Assembly (NCBI GenBank): GCA_019930625.1 | Contig: CP082844.1 | Coordinates: 5,022,001 to 5,086,000, forward strand | DNA from: Nocardia asteroides | GTDB lineage: Bacteria > Actinomycetota > Actinomycetes > Mycobacteriales > Mycobacteriaceae | Direction of reading: 5' to 3' | DNA length: 64,000 nt | Shown here: positions 26,033 to 35,290 of the stretch, one piece after another | Position numbering within the stretch: position 1 is the stretch's first letter | Layout of the letters: each line of letters opens with the position of its first letter | The notes under the pieces: generated by a model | Databases searched by the model: none | Told to the model about the DNA's origin: nothing | What the model saw: only the letters and a program-made list of their open reading frames with translations | Made by a program: the position numbers and the translations under genes

Positions 26033-27256
26033 ATGACAACCAGCCTGCCCGCATTCCCCGCGGCGAACGAGGATCTGCTGGACACCTGTATCCGGCTCCG
26101 GGAGATCGCGCCGGTGGTCGAGGTGGAGTTCCCCGGTGGCGTGCCCGCCTACCTGGCGCTCACCCACGACGCGGTGCGCGAGATCCTCGCCGGGGACAAC
26201 AAGACCTTCGCCCGCGATCCGAAGCACTGGCCCGCCCTGTACGACGGTTCGATTCCCGAGGACTGGCCCTTGCGTGCCATCGTGCAGGGCGATCACCTGT
26301 CCACCAAGGACGGCGACGACCATCGTCGGCTTCGCGGCCTGATCAGCAAGGCGTTCACCCCGGGCCGGGTGCAGGCTCTGGAGCCGCGCGTCCAACAGAT
26401 CATCGACCGATTGCTGGACGAGGTGGTGGCGGCAGGCGACGGTGTCGACCTGGTGCCCACCTTCACCGAAGCCCTGCCGATGGCGGTGATCTGTGAACTG
26501 TTCGGAGTGCCGGAACCGGAGCGGGATCGGCTGCGGCGCTGGACCGCGACCCTTCTGGCGCACACCACTCCGCCCGAGGAGGCGTTCGCGACGCAGAACG
26601 CCCTCATGCTGTACCTGTACGAACTGGCGGACCGCAAGCAGCGGGAGCCCGGGGACGACCTGACCACGGGCCTGGTGCAAGCCCGCGACGAGGGGGACAA
26701 GCTCACGGCCGAAGAGCTGGTCGCCGTCCTGTGGATCATGTTGGTGGCCGGCCACGAGACCACGGTGCACATGCTCGGATACGCCATTCTGGCGCTGTCG
26801 CGGCATCCCGATCAGCTCGCGCTGGCGAAGGCCGAGGACCGCTGGGCCGATGTGGTGGAAGAGACTGTGCGCTACCGCCATTCGGTGATGATGACGAGTT
26901 GGCGGTTCACGCTGACGGAAGTCACCGTGGCGGGCGTGACCATTCCCAAGGGTAAGGCGGTCGGCGTGGCCTACCAGGCATGCGGGATCGACCCGGCCCA
27001 GTACGGCGAGACGGCGAACGAGTTCGACATCACCCGCAAGCAGCACGGCGGACATCTCGGGTTCGGCCATGGACCGCGGTACTGCATCGGCGCGGGGCTG
27101 GCCCGCTTGGAGGGACGGCTCGCGCTCGCCTCGCTCTATCGACGGCTGCCGAACCTCGAACTCGCCATCGATCCGGAGAACATCCCGTATTCGCCGTCCT
27201 TCTTCACCATCGGCCCGCTGTCCCTGCCGGTCAAGCTCGGTGACGAACGGGGGTGA
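26033..27256 (+). CDS. Cytochrome P450
   Basis: 407-residue soluble bacterial P450. I-helix oxygen-binding motif AGHETT (239-244), K-helix ExxR as EETVR (Glu277-Arg280), and heme loop FGHGPRYCIG with Cys351 as axial ligand. The usual His/Arg two before Cys is Arg here, in a Pro-Arg-Tyr-Cys context. It starts at ATG 26033 after GAAGGGA. No ferredoxin or reductase gene is adjacent, so it must borrow electrons. The substrate is unknown; the S15-type hydrolase downstream is on the same strand but separated by a hairpin terminator. Confidence 0.95.
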   Translation: MTTSLPAFPAANEDLLDTCIRLREIAPVVEVEFPGGVPAYLALTHDAVREILAGDNKTFARDPKHWPALYDGSIPEDWPLRAIVQGDHLSTKDGDDHRRLRGLISKAFTPGRVQALEPRVQQIIDRLLDEVVAAGDGVDLVPTFTEALPMAVICELFGVPEPERDRLRRWTATLLAHTTPPEEAFATQNALMLYLYELADRKQREPGDDLTTGLVQARDEGDKLTAEELVAVLWIMLVAGHETTVHMLGYAILALSRHPDQLALAKAEDRWADVVEETVRYRHSVMMTSWRFTLTEVTVAGVTIPKGKAVGVAYQACGIDPAQYGETANEFDITRKQHGGHLGFGHGPRYCIGAGLARLEGRLALASLYRRLPNLELAIDPENIPYSPSFFTIGPLSLPVKLGDERG

Positions 27257-27262
27257 GTGCGG

Positions 27263-27365
27263 CCCGACGCGGCAACCCGTGCCGGGGGCCGAGGTCTTCT
27301 TCCGGACCGCGATCGGAGGCCGGATCGACGCCGAGTCTCCGTAGGGTGCCGGTTGCCGCGTCGGG
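27263..27365 (+). repeat. 15-bp perfect inverted repeat enclosing 73 nt
   Basis: CCCGACGCGGCAACC (27263-27277) is the exact complement of GGTTGCCGCGTCGGG (27351-27365). It begins 7 bp after the P450 stop. The enclosed sequence is not coding as far as I can see. It could form a long stem with an inner structured loop. Confidence 0.6.
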
Positions 27366-27380
27366 AGACCGGCACGAGTC

Positions 27381-27404
27381 GGCGTTCGAGCTTCCTCGAA
27401 CGCC
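27381..27404 (+). terminator. Hairpin downstream of P450
   Basis: GGCGTTCGAG and CTCGAACGCC form a perfect 10-bp stem closed by CTTC. No T tract. It likely ends P450 transcription. Confidence 0.7.
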
Positions 27405-27580
27405 GCTCGCGATGACGTTACGGCCGCGAACGCCGTCAATGTGGGCCTCCGCCCCCGCGTTTCCGCTGGTCAGGGCCTGTTGCGAACGGAGAACACATCA
27501 TCGAAATCTAGGACAGCCTATCGCCTGTCATGTCAAGCTGCTGCGGTCCGCAGTTCCGCAGAAACTGGCAGGAAGGATCG

Positions 27581-29389
27581 ATGACGCCGATGTCACAGGG
27601 AGATCCGATCGTCGGGACCACGTCCGAACAGCTCGCTCGAATCGCGGTCGAGGGGGCTTGGGACGCGCGGGGGCAGGTCCGCCCGGAAGCAGTGCAGTTC
27701 GCGTCGAACCTGGTGGCTGCGCTGCGCAAGCGTAGCGGCGACGGGCTCGTGCCCGATGATGTGGCCGACTTGGTGAGCCGGGCGCTGAACGTCGCCGTCC
27801 CGACGTTCCCGCGCATCGAGGCGCCGGGCGGGATCGGGCTGTCGGCGCACATGCTGCGGCAGACCAGCACCCGATCTTGCCCGCTGGTGGTCTTTCCCGC
27901 CGGATGGACACCCGTGGGTTGGCCGTTGTTCGAATACGCTTACCTCACGCTCGCGGTGAAGGGCTACCACGTGCTGGCCTACACGCCACGCGGCATCGGC
28001 TGGACCGCGCTGCCGGGTACCAACCTGCCGTGGTTCGGCACATCGGAAGGGACCGTCGACGTGGCTGGTCCCAAGGATCGGGAGGACGGCTCCGCGGTGC
28101 TCGAATACGCGATAGACGAGCTCTCGCCCAGCGGCGTCGCGTTCATGGGCGAGTCCTACGGCTCGGGCATCAGTCAGCTCGTGGCCGCGCACGACGACCG
28201 GGTGGATGTCGTCGTGGCACTCAGCACATGGGGAAACCTCGCTACCAGCCTGTATGACAACCACACTCGCCACCTGCGGGCGGTGGACGCGCTGATCGCC
28301 CTGACCGGCGGCGACCCCGCGGACAAGTTCGACGAGGAAACGCTCGAGATCCTCGCGAAGTTCGCGGAGGGCACGGATATGGATCCGGTCGTCGACTGGG
28401 GCACCGACCGCGCGCCGGAAAGCTATGTCGGCTCCCGCGAGATCCCGACCTTCTTCTCCAATACCTGGCACGAAGGGCTCTTCCCCGTCAACCAGGTGCT
28501 GGAAACCTTCGAGAAGCTGCCGCGGCCCAAGCGACTGAACATGTGGATCGGCGATCACGCGGCGCCGGAAGGCCCCGGGCTGATCGCTCCACCCATGCCG
28601 GGAGCGGGACCGAACGAGCCGCTGCGCGAGGCGTATGCCTGGCTCGATCACTACTTGAAACGCGAGGACAACGGCGTCGACACGTGGCCGGAGATCAGCA
28701 ACCAGGTCATGTTCACCTACGTGACCACCCCATCCGGGAACGGCCAGAACGTGATCATCGAACCGGCGCGGCGGGAGGAGAAGGCTTCGTGGGCAGACGT
28801 CACCACCGACACCGAAACGCTGATCCTGACCGATGAGCGTGAAGGCGGCGACGGCGCACTGACGCCCGAGGGAACGGCCGGTTGGCAGCGCAGCTTCACC
28901 GTGGGCAAGGAGCCACAGGTCCTCGCGATGGACAAGCTCATGGCCACCGGCCAGGAAGAGTGGGCGGGCAATCCCAAGATCTACCGGACCAACGAGATCG
29001 ATCGCAGCCATGCCCTGGTGTGGTCGACGGGGCCGCTGCTGGCGGCGCGCGGCGGGATAGCCCGGGAGATTCGCGGGATCCCGCGGTTGCAGGTGACCAT
29101 CGACAGTACCGACGAGGCCGCGACGGTGGTGGCCTACCTGCTCGATGTCGACGAGGACGATTCGGCGAGAATCATCACCCACGAGCCGAAAACAGTCGAG
29201 TCGGGCATGCCCGCCACCGTCGCTTGGGACTTGCAGGCAGCCGCCTACGACGTGCCGGACGGCCACCGATTGATGCTGGTCATCGACGGCATGGACTTCC
29301 TCTATTCCCATGCCAATTCGATCGACTCCCGGATCACCATCAGTTCACCGGCCGGCGCGGCCTCCTGCCTGGAGTTGCCGCTCGGCTGA
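27581..29389 (+). CDS. CocE/NonD-type X-Pro dipeptidyl-peptidase family hydrolase
   Basis: 602 residues from ATG 27581 with AGGAAGG upstream. The nucleophile elbow is GESYGSG (Ser192), within the alpha/beta hydrolase of peptidase family S15. The C-terminal ~200 residues form the beta-sandwich XPD domain (IPRLQVTIDSTDEAATVVAYLLD). No signal peptide, so cytoplasmic. Family members hydrolyse acyl esters, beta-lactams or X-Pro peptides; the substrate here is unknown. A hairpin follows the stop. Confidence 0.85.
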   Translation: MTPMSQGDPIVGTTSEQLARIAVEGAWDARGQVRPEAVQFASNLVAALRKRSGDGLVPDDVADLVSRALNVAVPTFPRIEAPGGIGLSAHMLRQTSTRSCPLVVFPAGWTPVGWPLFEYAYLTLAVKGYHVLAYTPRGIGWTALPGTNLPWFGTSEGTVDVAGPKDREDGSAVLEYAIDELSPSGVAFMGESYGSGISQLVAAHDDRVDVVVALSTWGNLATSLYDNHTRHLRAVDALIALTGGDPADKFDEETLEILAKFAEGTDMDPVVDWGTDRAPESYVGSREIPTFFSNTWHEGLFPVNQVLETFEKLPRPKRLNMWIGDHAAPEGPGLIAPPMPGAGPNEPLREAYAWLDHYLKREDNGVDTWPEISNQVMFTYVTTPSGNGQNVIIEPARREEKASWADVTTDTETLILTDEREGGDGALTPEGTAGWQRSFTVGKEPQVLAMDKLMATGQEEWAGNPKIYRTNEIDRSHALVWSTGPLLAARGGIAREIRGIPRLQVTIDSTDEAATVVAYLLDVDEDDSARIITHEPKTVESGMPATVAWDLQAAAYDVPDGHRLMLVIDGMDFLYSHANSIDSRITISSPAGAASCLELPLG

Positions 29390-29397
29390 CCGTTGTG

Positions 29398-29425
29398 CGT
29401 GGCCCGGTTCCAGCACCGGGCCACG
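29398..29425 (+). terminator. Hairpin downstream of S15 hydrolase
   Basis: CGTGGCCCGG and CCGGGCCACG make a perfect 10-bp stem with an 8-nt loop, 9 bp after the stop codon. No T tract. Confidence 0.75.
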
Positions 29426-29505
29426 CCACGGTCGACGGCTCGCGTCCGAAGCGCCCTGCGCACCAACTGTTTCCGTCCCTGACGCTCCGGATCGAGCCGG
29501 ACGCT

Positions 29506-30282
29506 TCAGCCCGGAGCGAACGTCACCACCAGAACATCGCGATAGGCGGGGCGGTTTCGGTCGACCGGACGTACCGGCGAGACACTGTGCAGGGTGCGGC
29601 GGTCGTCGCCGAGCAGCAGCGCTCCCGGCCTGCCGAGTGTGCTTCGCAGCAGCCGTCTTCCGTTCGAATCGAATACCGAACTCGCGCCACCGGCAGCGTT
29701 CTGCCTGCCGACCAGAAGCGAAGAGACGAGTGTGACGCCGTCGCGGTGGCGGCCTTCCGGTGTGGGCAGACCGTTCGCGTCCGCCGATGCGATCACACGG
29801 AAGGGATGTACCTTCGCGCTCCATCGCGCCGGGGCGTCCAATGCCGTCGCCATCCGCGCGAGCAGTCGCAGCACCGCCAGGAACACGGGGTCGGCCACGA
29901 AGGATTCGGTCAGGGGCTCGAAAGTGCGATCCACGCCGATGTAGAGCGGATTGCTGTTCTCCGGCTGCACGAACGAATCCTGCGGCAACCGCCCGATCCG
30001 CTCGCTCGAGCCGGTGAGCGAGAACTGCCCGTAACGGCGCAGCCTGCATGTTCCGTGGGCGCCGGCGTAGACGTCTGTGCTCAGATCTTCCCAATGTCGA
30101 CGGAAGCGATCCCAGTCCGCTGTCTCCAGACCGAGAGCTGATGTCGTGAGTGCGGCGGGCATCAGGTGAACGCCATCGGTGACCAGGGCGTGCCGAGCGG
30201 CTTCCACCGCCGGTCGGTACCGCCCCAGTGCCTGCGGTGATTGCTGCGCCTCCGTCCCCGCCGCGGTAGGGATTCGCTTCAC
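29506..30282 (-). CDS. 2-oxoglutarate/Fe(II)-dependent dioxygenase family protein (PF10014-like)
   Basis: 258 residues from GTG 30282. The iron ligands appear as HxD in GRHRDGVTLVSSLL and the distal His in TLHSVSPV; an Arg near PAYRDVLVVTF would bind 2-oxoglutarate. RRYGQFSLTG and QPENSNPLYIGVDRTFEPL fit the 2OG-Fe dioxygenase family related to free amino-acid hydroxylases. Substrate unknown; free amino acids are known for relatives. It lies 58 bp downstream of the SDR gene on the same strand and may share its transcript. Confidence 0.8.
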   Translation of the reverse strand: MKRIPTAAGTEAQQSPQALGRYRPAVEAARHALVTDGVHLMPAALTTSALGLETADWDRFRRHWEDLSTDVYAGAHGTCRLRRYGQFSLTGSSERIGRLPQDSFVQPENSNPLYIGVDRTFEPLTESFVADPVFLAVLRLLARMATALDAPARWSAKVHPFRVIASADANGLPTPEGRHRDGVTLVSSLLVGRQNAAGGASSVFDSNGRRLLRSTLGRPGALLLGDDRRTLHSVSPVRPVDRNRPAYRDVLVVTFAPG

Positions 30283-30340
30283 GGGATGATCTGCCTTTCT
30301 CTGACCTCTGCGCGACGTCGTCGACGCTCGCGACCAGGGG

Positions 30341-31135
30341 CTAATGAGAGCCGGTTCGGGCAGGTGTCGAGAGGATCCGGTGGGCTCTGGCCTTGACGGC
30401 GTCGGGCAGGACGTGATTGGCCAGGCCGAAAGCCTTGGACAGCAGCGAGGCGGCGAAGACTTGTTGCCGGCCGCTCAGCAGGGACTCGACGCCCTGGCGG
30501 GCCACCTCGGCGGGATCGTCCTTCGTCATGCGGCCGACGCGGGTGCCCAGCATCCCGGCGCGGCGGAAGAAGTCGGTGTCGGTGGGGCCGGGCAGCAGGG
30601 CGGTCACGGTGACATCGGTGTCCCGCAGTTCTTCGCGCAGGGCTTCGGCGAACGACTGGATGAAGGATTTCGACGCGTTGTACACCGCTTGGCCGGCGCC
30701 GGGCATCGTGGCGGCGATGGAGGAGGTGAAGAGCAGTTTGCCGTCGTTGCGCTCGACCATGCCGGGCAGGACGAGTTTGGCCAGGTGCACGGTCGAGCGG
30801 ATGTTGAGATCGATGATGGACAGTTCGTCGTCGAAATCGGTCTCCAGGAACGTGCCGCCGCGGCCGACGCCCGCGTTCAAGGCGACAGCGCTGGGGTGCC
30901 GCCCGTATTCGGTGGCGGCCCGGTAGAGCTGTTCGACGCCGCCCGCCGTCCGCAGGTCGACCTGCACCGGGCGCACCTCGAAGCTCGGGTCGAGCAATGA
31001 CGCGGCGGCGGTCTTGATGGTGTCGTCTTCGGCGGCGATCACGACGTCGTAGCCGTGCTCGACGAATTGCCGAGCCAGCTCGAAGCCGATACCGCTGGAA
31101 GCTCCGGTGACGAGTGCGAGGGGTCTGTCTGTCAT
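30341..31135 (-). CDS. Short-chain dehydrogenase/reductase
   Basis: 264 residues. Cofactor motif TGASSGIG, NAG replaced by ALNAGVG, catalytic Ser in FTSSIAATMPG and YNASK (Tyr/Lys). The C-terminal PGPTDTDFFRRAGM is typical of classical SDRs of the DltE-like group. It is divergent from a TetR gene at 31293 (157 bp gap), and upstream of the 2OG dioxygenase. Substrate unknown. Confidence 0.9.
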   Translation of the reverse strand: MTDRPLALVTGASSGIGFELARQFVEHGYDVVIAAEDDTIKTAAASLLDPSFEVRPVQVDLRTAGGVEQLYRAATEYGRHPSAVALNAGVGRGGTFLETDFDDELSIIDLNIRSTVHLAKLVLPGMVERNDGKLLFTSSIAATMPGAGQAVYNASKSFIQSFAEALREELRDTDVTVTALLPGPTDTDFFRRAGMLGTRVGRMTKDDPAEVARQGVESLLSGRQQVFAASLLSKAFGLANHVLPDAVKARAHRILSTPARTGSH

Positions 31136-31292
31136 GTGATGCGGCTACCCACTGACGCCGCACCCATACCCGAACTCGGATTACCGCCGACCGCGACCGC
31201 ACGCACGAGGCCGTGCGCGCGCTTGTGCGATGGCCGAGCCGGTCGTCCGGGCGGCTCGTGGTGGTGACTCGCCCGCTCGGTAGTCTGCAAGG

Positions 31293-31970
31293 GTGTCCGC
31301 CGCTCCCGCCGACGCACCGATCACGCCGGTGCGAAACGGAGTGTTCTTCACACTTCCGGAGGCGTTGCCGCGTGGTCGGCACAAGCTGGCGCGGGAGCAG
31401 GTGCTGGCCGCGCAGCGAGAACGGCTGCTGGCCGCGGCGACCGAACTGCTGGCCGCCCGCGGTTACTCCGGATTCGGCCCCACCGACATCGCGAAGCGGG
31501 CCGGAGTCTCGTTGGCGGCTTTCTACGACGCCTTCGCCAACAAGGACGAATGCGTCTTCGCAGGCTACGACCGCTTCATCCAAGTGCTGCTGACCCAGCT
31601 CATCACGGCGGAGATCAAAGGCAGAGACCGCAGGTCCGTCGTCGGTGCGGCCCTCAGCCGGTACCTGGGCACCTTGCAGGACGACGTGGTCGTCGCTCGC
31701 GCTTACCAGGTCGAGATCGATGCGCTCGGGCCCGCCGTCCGCCGCCGGAGAAGGCAGTCGCTACGCCGGTTCGCCGAACATATCCGGGGTTTGGTGCAAG
31801 GCGCGAGCAGCGATCGGCAACCACCCCTGTCCGTCACGGCTTACATGGGCGTCGTCTACGCCGTACGTCAACTCACCGCCGACGCGCTCGACGAATCGGA
31901 AGAGCCGGACCTGACCGCGCTCAGCGCCGACTTGGAACCCTGGCTCATCGATCTGTTCCGCGAACGCTGA
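31293..31970 (+). CDS. TetR-family transcriptional regulator
   Basis: 225 residues from GTG 31293. A ~40-residue N-terminal extension precedes the HTH (LAAATELLAARGYSGFGPTDIA then KRAGVSLAAFYDAFANKDE). A TAGTCT hexamer at 31281-31286 lies only six bases before the GTG, so the mRNA may be leaderless. It is divergent from the SDR/dioxygenase pair, its likely target. Confidence 0.88.
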   Translation: MSAAPADAPITPVRNGVFFTLPEALPRGRHKLAREQVLAAQRERLLAAATELLAARGYSGFGPTDIAKRAGVSLAAFYDAFANKDECVFAGYDRFIQVLLTQLITAEIKGRDRRSVVGAALSRYLGTLQDDVVVARAYQVEIDALGPAVRRRRRQSLRRFAEHIRGLVQGASSDRQPPLSVTAYMGVVYAVRQLTADALDESEEPDLTALSADLEPWLIDLFRER

Positions 31971-32144
31971 CCGAGGGCGCTGCGCGTGTTTCCGACTTGA
32001 CATGGCAGCCGCGGTCCCGCAGCATTGGCGTAAACATCATTACTCCGATATCGCCCGCCTCGGCGCGGCCACCGCAAACCGAATGCCCGATTCCGCCGTC
32101 GTCGATCCGCTCGACGGGTGCCTGTCGTCGAAAATGACCACCGG

Positions 32145-33473
32145 ATGGCCATAACAATCGCACTTTTCACCCGTGACCTGCGTGTCCACGACAATCCCGT
32201 CCTGTTGGCCGCCGTGCGCGAGGGGGCGGCGGTGGTTCCTCTCTTCGTCGTCGACGACCGTATCGTCGGCAGCGCCCGCCCCGCCGGCAATCAGCTTCGG
32301 TTCCTCTCCGCCGCGCTGGCCGAGCTCGATGCCGAACTGCGCTGCGCCGGTGGACAGTTGGTGATCCGACACGGCGATTACGTGGATGCCGTGGATCAGG
32401 TGGCGGCGCAGGTACACGCCGACAGCGTCCACGTCGCCGAGGACGCCACCTGGTACAGCCGCTGCCGGACACGGGCGCTGCGGGAACGGCTGGCGCGTCG
32501 CAGTTGCCTGCTGCATACCCATCCCGCCACCATCACCGCCGTCGATCCGTCCGACTGCGCCCCGCACGGAGCGAGCGACCAGGTTCCCGACTTCCCGGCT
32601 TACTTCCGCCGATGGCTGGAAGCTCCCAAGCGGCGTCCCCTGGTCAAGCCGTCGGAGTTGATCGTCCCTCGCCTCGACAGTGATCCCGTTCCCAGATTCG
32701 ACGAACTCGGCGATGCCGCTGTTTCACCGGAGCTGTCCGTCGGCGGGGAGATCACAGGGCGTGCGCTGTGGCGGGGCTGCACCGACGACCGGAACCCGTC
32801 ACGCGGCAGGCCAAGAGGCGATCTCACCAGGGAGGGGTATTCCCGGCTGTCGCCGTACCTGCATTTCGGCTGTCTTTCCGCGGCCGAGATGGCGCATCGC
32901 ACCGACATGGCGACGACGGACGGACGCGCCTTCCTCCGCCTTCTCGCTCGGCGCGACTTCCATCTCCAGTTCCTCGCCGCCCGCGCCGACATCGCCCGGT
33001 ACGGTGATCGCCTCCGCCAGCGGCACCCCCATGATCCGGTCGTGGTCCGTGCCTGGCGTGACGGCCGTACCGGATACCCGATCGTCGACGCCGGGATGCG
33101 GCAACTGGCCGCGCAGGGATGGATGCCGGAACGAGCGCGGGTGATCGCCGCCGATTTCCTCACTACGACGTTGCGGGTGGACTGGCGGGTCGGCGCCGAA
33201 CACTTCCGGCGGTGGCTGCTCGACGCCGACGCCGCGAGCGGCCGCTTCACCTGGCAGCAGGTGGCGGGAAGCCTGCGCATTCCGTTCTCCGTCGGACGTC
33301 TCGACCCGGGCGCCGCCGGCGCTGCGGAACGCTACGACCCCGAGGGGAACTACGTGCGGCGCTGGATACCGGAATTGGCTTCCCTGCCGGGTTCGGAGAT
33401 CCACCGCCCGTGGCGGCATCGCGTGCCGACTTCGGTATATCCAGCCCCTATCGCCGGTAGCGGCCGCAACTAG
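32145..33473 (+). CDS. phr: Deoxyribodipyrimidine photolyase
   Basis: 442 residues from ATG 32145. The N-terminal alpha/beta domain opens with FTRDLRVHDNPVLLAA, and the FAD-binding domain contains GRTGYPIVDAGMRQL and RMR-like RARVIAADFLTTTLRVDW, as in class I CPD photolyases. It repairs UV pyrimidine dimers using light and FADH-. A 5' region of ~170 bp holds TTGACA at 31997-32002 and the octamer CATCATTA at 32035-32042, also found (inverted) near the CarH/LitR-like gene. Light control, as in related actinobacteria with photolyase next to crt genes, is therefore plausible. Confidence 0.93.
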   Translation: MAITIALFTRDLRVHDNPVLLAAVREGAAVVPLFVVDDRIVGSARPAGNQLRFLSAALAELDAELRCAGGQLVIRHGDYVDAVDQVAAQVHADSVHVAEDATWYSRCRTRALRERLARRSCLLHTHPATITAVDPSDCAPHGASDQVPDFPAYFRRWLEAPKRRPLVKPSELIVPRLDSDPVPRFDELGDAAVSPELSVGGEITGRALWRGCTDDRNPSRGRPRGDLTREGYSRLSPYLHFGCLSAAEMAHRTDMATTDGRAFLRLLARRDFHLQFLAARADIARYGDRLRQRHPHDPVVVRAWRDGRTGYPIVDAGMRQLAAQGWMPERARVIAADFLTTTLRVDWRVGAEHFRRWLLDADAASGRFTWQQVAGSLRIPFSVGRLDPGAAGAAERYDPEGNYVRRWIPELASLPGSEIHRPWRHRVPTSVYPAPIAGSGRN

Positions 33474-33568
33474 CGGGTCATCCGCGCGGTTTCGCGTGAC
33501 CGCTGCCGGGTACCGCCGCGACGGACGTAGTTTGTCAGCCCGTCCCGACAGCCCGAGGGAGATCAACT

Positions 33569-34132
33569 ATGGCAACCACGATCGATTCGACCACCGACGC
33601 GATCGATTTCCTCGTCCACCAGCACGGCCGGATCCGGCAACTGTTCGTCGAGACCGCCGACACCACCGATCCGGTGGAGCGCGAGAGCAAGTTCTTCGAA
33701 CTGCGGCGTCTGCTCGCCGTGCACGAAACAGCCGAAGAGGAGATCATCCACCCGCGTGCCCGTCGTGAAATCGGTGACGGAGCTTCCGTCGTCGATGCGC
33801 GGCTGGAGGAAGAGAACAAGGCCAAAAAGCAGCTCGCGGCGATGGAGGAACTCGACATCAGCTCGATGGAATTCCAGGTGAAACTGGCCGCGTTGCGCGA
33901 AGCCGTGCTGGCGCATGCCGACCACGAAGAACGAGAGGAATTCACGCAGCTGCGCGAGGAACTCGACGCCGATACCTTGCAACGGATGCGCAGGACGGTG
34001 GAACTCGCCGAGACGATGGCCCCGACCCGGCCGCATCCGGGAGTGGAGTCCGCGACCGCGAACGTTTTGGTGGGACCGTTCGCCGCGATGATGGATCGCG
34101 CCAAAGACGCGATCAGCAAGCCGCGGCACTGA
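33569..34132 (+). CDS. Hemerythrin-like (HHE domain) protein
   Basis: 187 residues. HHE-type ligands appear at FLVHQHGRIRQLF, VHETAEEEIIHPRARRE and AHADHEEREEF, matching a four-helix di-iron bundle. Good ribosome site GAGGGAGA before ATG 33569. Such proteins are linked to oxygen, NO or peroxide handling in actinobacteria. It is convergent with the Mn catalase, with a hairpin between the two genes. Confidence 0.92.
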   Translation: MATTIDSTTDAIDFLVHQHGRIRQLFVETADTTDPVERESKFFELRRLLAVHETAEEEIIHPRARREIGDGASVVDARLEEENKAKKQLAAMEELDISSMEFQVKLAALREAVLAHADHEEREEFTQLREELDADTLQRMRRTVELAETMAPTRPHPGVESATANVLVGPFAAMMDRAKDAISKPRH

Positions 34133-34146
34133 TTCCGGATCATGCG

Positions 34147-34180
34147 CGCGGCGCGCGGCTTCGATGCGCCGCGCGCCGCG
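34147..34180. terminator. Bidirectional hairpin between hemerythrin and Mn catalase genes
   Basis: CGCGGCGCGCGGC (34147-34159) pairs perfectly with 34168-34180 over 13 bp, with an 8-nt loop, between two convergent stops. Confidence 0.75.
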
Positions 34181-34225
34181 AGAGCGCCTGAGCCGCCACA
34201 TCCGAACTGCGGCGAAGGCGCAAGG

Positions 34226-35116
34226 TCAGTCCGGCATATGCAGTTCGTGAGTGAACGGTTTGGTGCCGTGGACCGCGGGCTCGCCGTCGGGGTTGGTCTC
34301 GGCGCCGTGATTCACCCGGTCGTCGGTGTCGAGCCATTCGGTGACCGGATTGTCGATATAGCGCCATTCCGTGCCCGCAGGCCACGGTCCCTGCCCTTCG
34401 TTCCAGGGACCACGGGCGCTCGCCGCGCCGTTGGACATGTTGAACGCGACGTTCTGGAACCGGTCGTCGCCGGGCAGCGCTCCGGGTGGGAAATTGATCG
34501 GCAATTCGTTCAGCGCCGCGGTGAACTGCTGGAAGTGCGCGATTTCGCGGGTCATCAAGAACGAAAGCGTGTCCTGCACGCCGGGATCGTCGGTGAACTG
34601 CTTGAGGTACTCGTAGACGATCTTGGCGCGGGACTCTGCGGCGAGATTGCTGCGCAGGTCGACCGACGGCTCACCGTTGGAGTCGACGAACGAGCCCGAC
34701 CACGGCACGCCCGCCGCGTCTTTCACCGCGGGTCCGCCGCCGCTCAACACGAAGTACAGCGGATTCACCGCGACCTGGTGGATGACCTGGTCCCGTCCGC
34801 CGGACGTCGACACGACCGGCATCCAGTCGCACCGCTCGTTGGCTTGTTTCAGATCGTCGTTGAGCCCGTCGAGCAACATCGTGATCATGGCGCCGACGAT
34901 CTCGAGGTGACTGAATTCCTCGGTGGCGATGTCCATGAACAGGTCGTAGGTTTTCGGATGCTTCTTACGCAACAGAAACGCCTGGCTGAAATATTGCATG
35001 GCGGCTTTCAATTCACCGTTGGCGCCACCGAACTGTTCTTGCAACAGGGTCGCGAAGCGGGGGTCGGGACGGTCCACGCGAACCTCGAACTGGAGATCCT
35101 TGTTGTGGGTGAACAT
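34226..35116 (-). CDS. Manganese-containing catalase
   Basis: 296 residues. The ferritin-like core has the di-manganese ligand segments GELKAAMQYFSQAFLLR, IATEEFSHLEIVGAMITML and FLMTREIAHFQQFTAALN. The C-terminal tail is acidic and glycine-rich, as in the family. It dismutates H2O2 without haem. Good ribosome site GGAGAG before ATG 35116. Its neighbours, hemerythrin-like protein and photolyase, fit an oxidative and light stress locus. Confidence 0.95.
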   Translation of the reverse strand: MFTHNKDLQFEVRVDRPDPRFATLLQEQFGGANGELKAAMQYFSQAFLLRKKHPKTYDLFMDIATEEFSHLEIVGAMITMLLDGLNDDLKQANERCDWMPVVSTSGGRDQVIHQVAVNPLYFVLSGGGPAVKDAAGVPWSGSFVDSNGEPSVDLRSNLAAESRAKIVYEYLKQFTDDPGVQDTLSFLMTREIAHFQQFTAALNELPINFPPGALPGDDRFQNVAFNMSNGAASARGPWNEGQGPWPAGTEWRYIDNPVTEWLDTDDRVNHGAETNPDGEPAVHGTKPFTHELHMPD

Positions 35117-35290
35117 CGCTCTCCTTACCAGTATGGTCGGCTGTTCTAGCCTCCAGCGCGGCTTCAGTGCTCACGCAGCGCAGGACGAGCAGAGATGCGT
35201 TACTTGTTCGATGGCGACGATACGGGTTTCACCAACCCCTCTTTCGCAACGACACGAAGTGCGGCGACGGGTACAACTCCGGCCTTTCGA

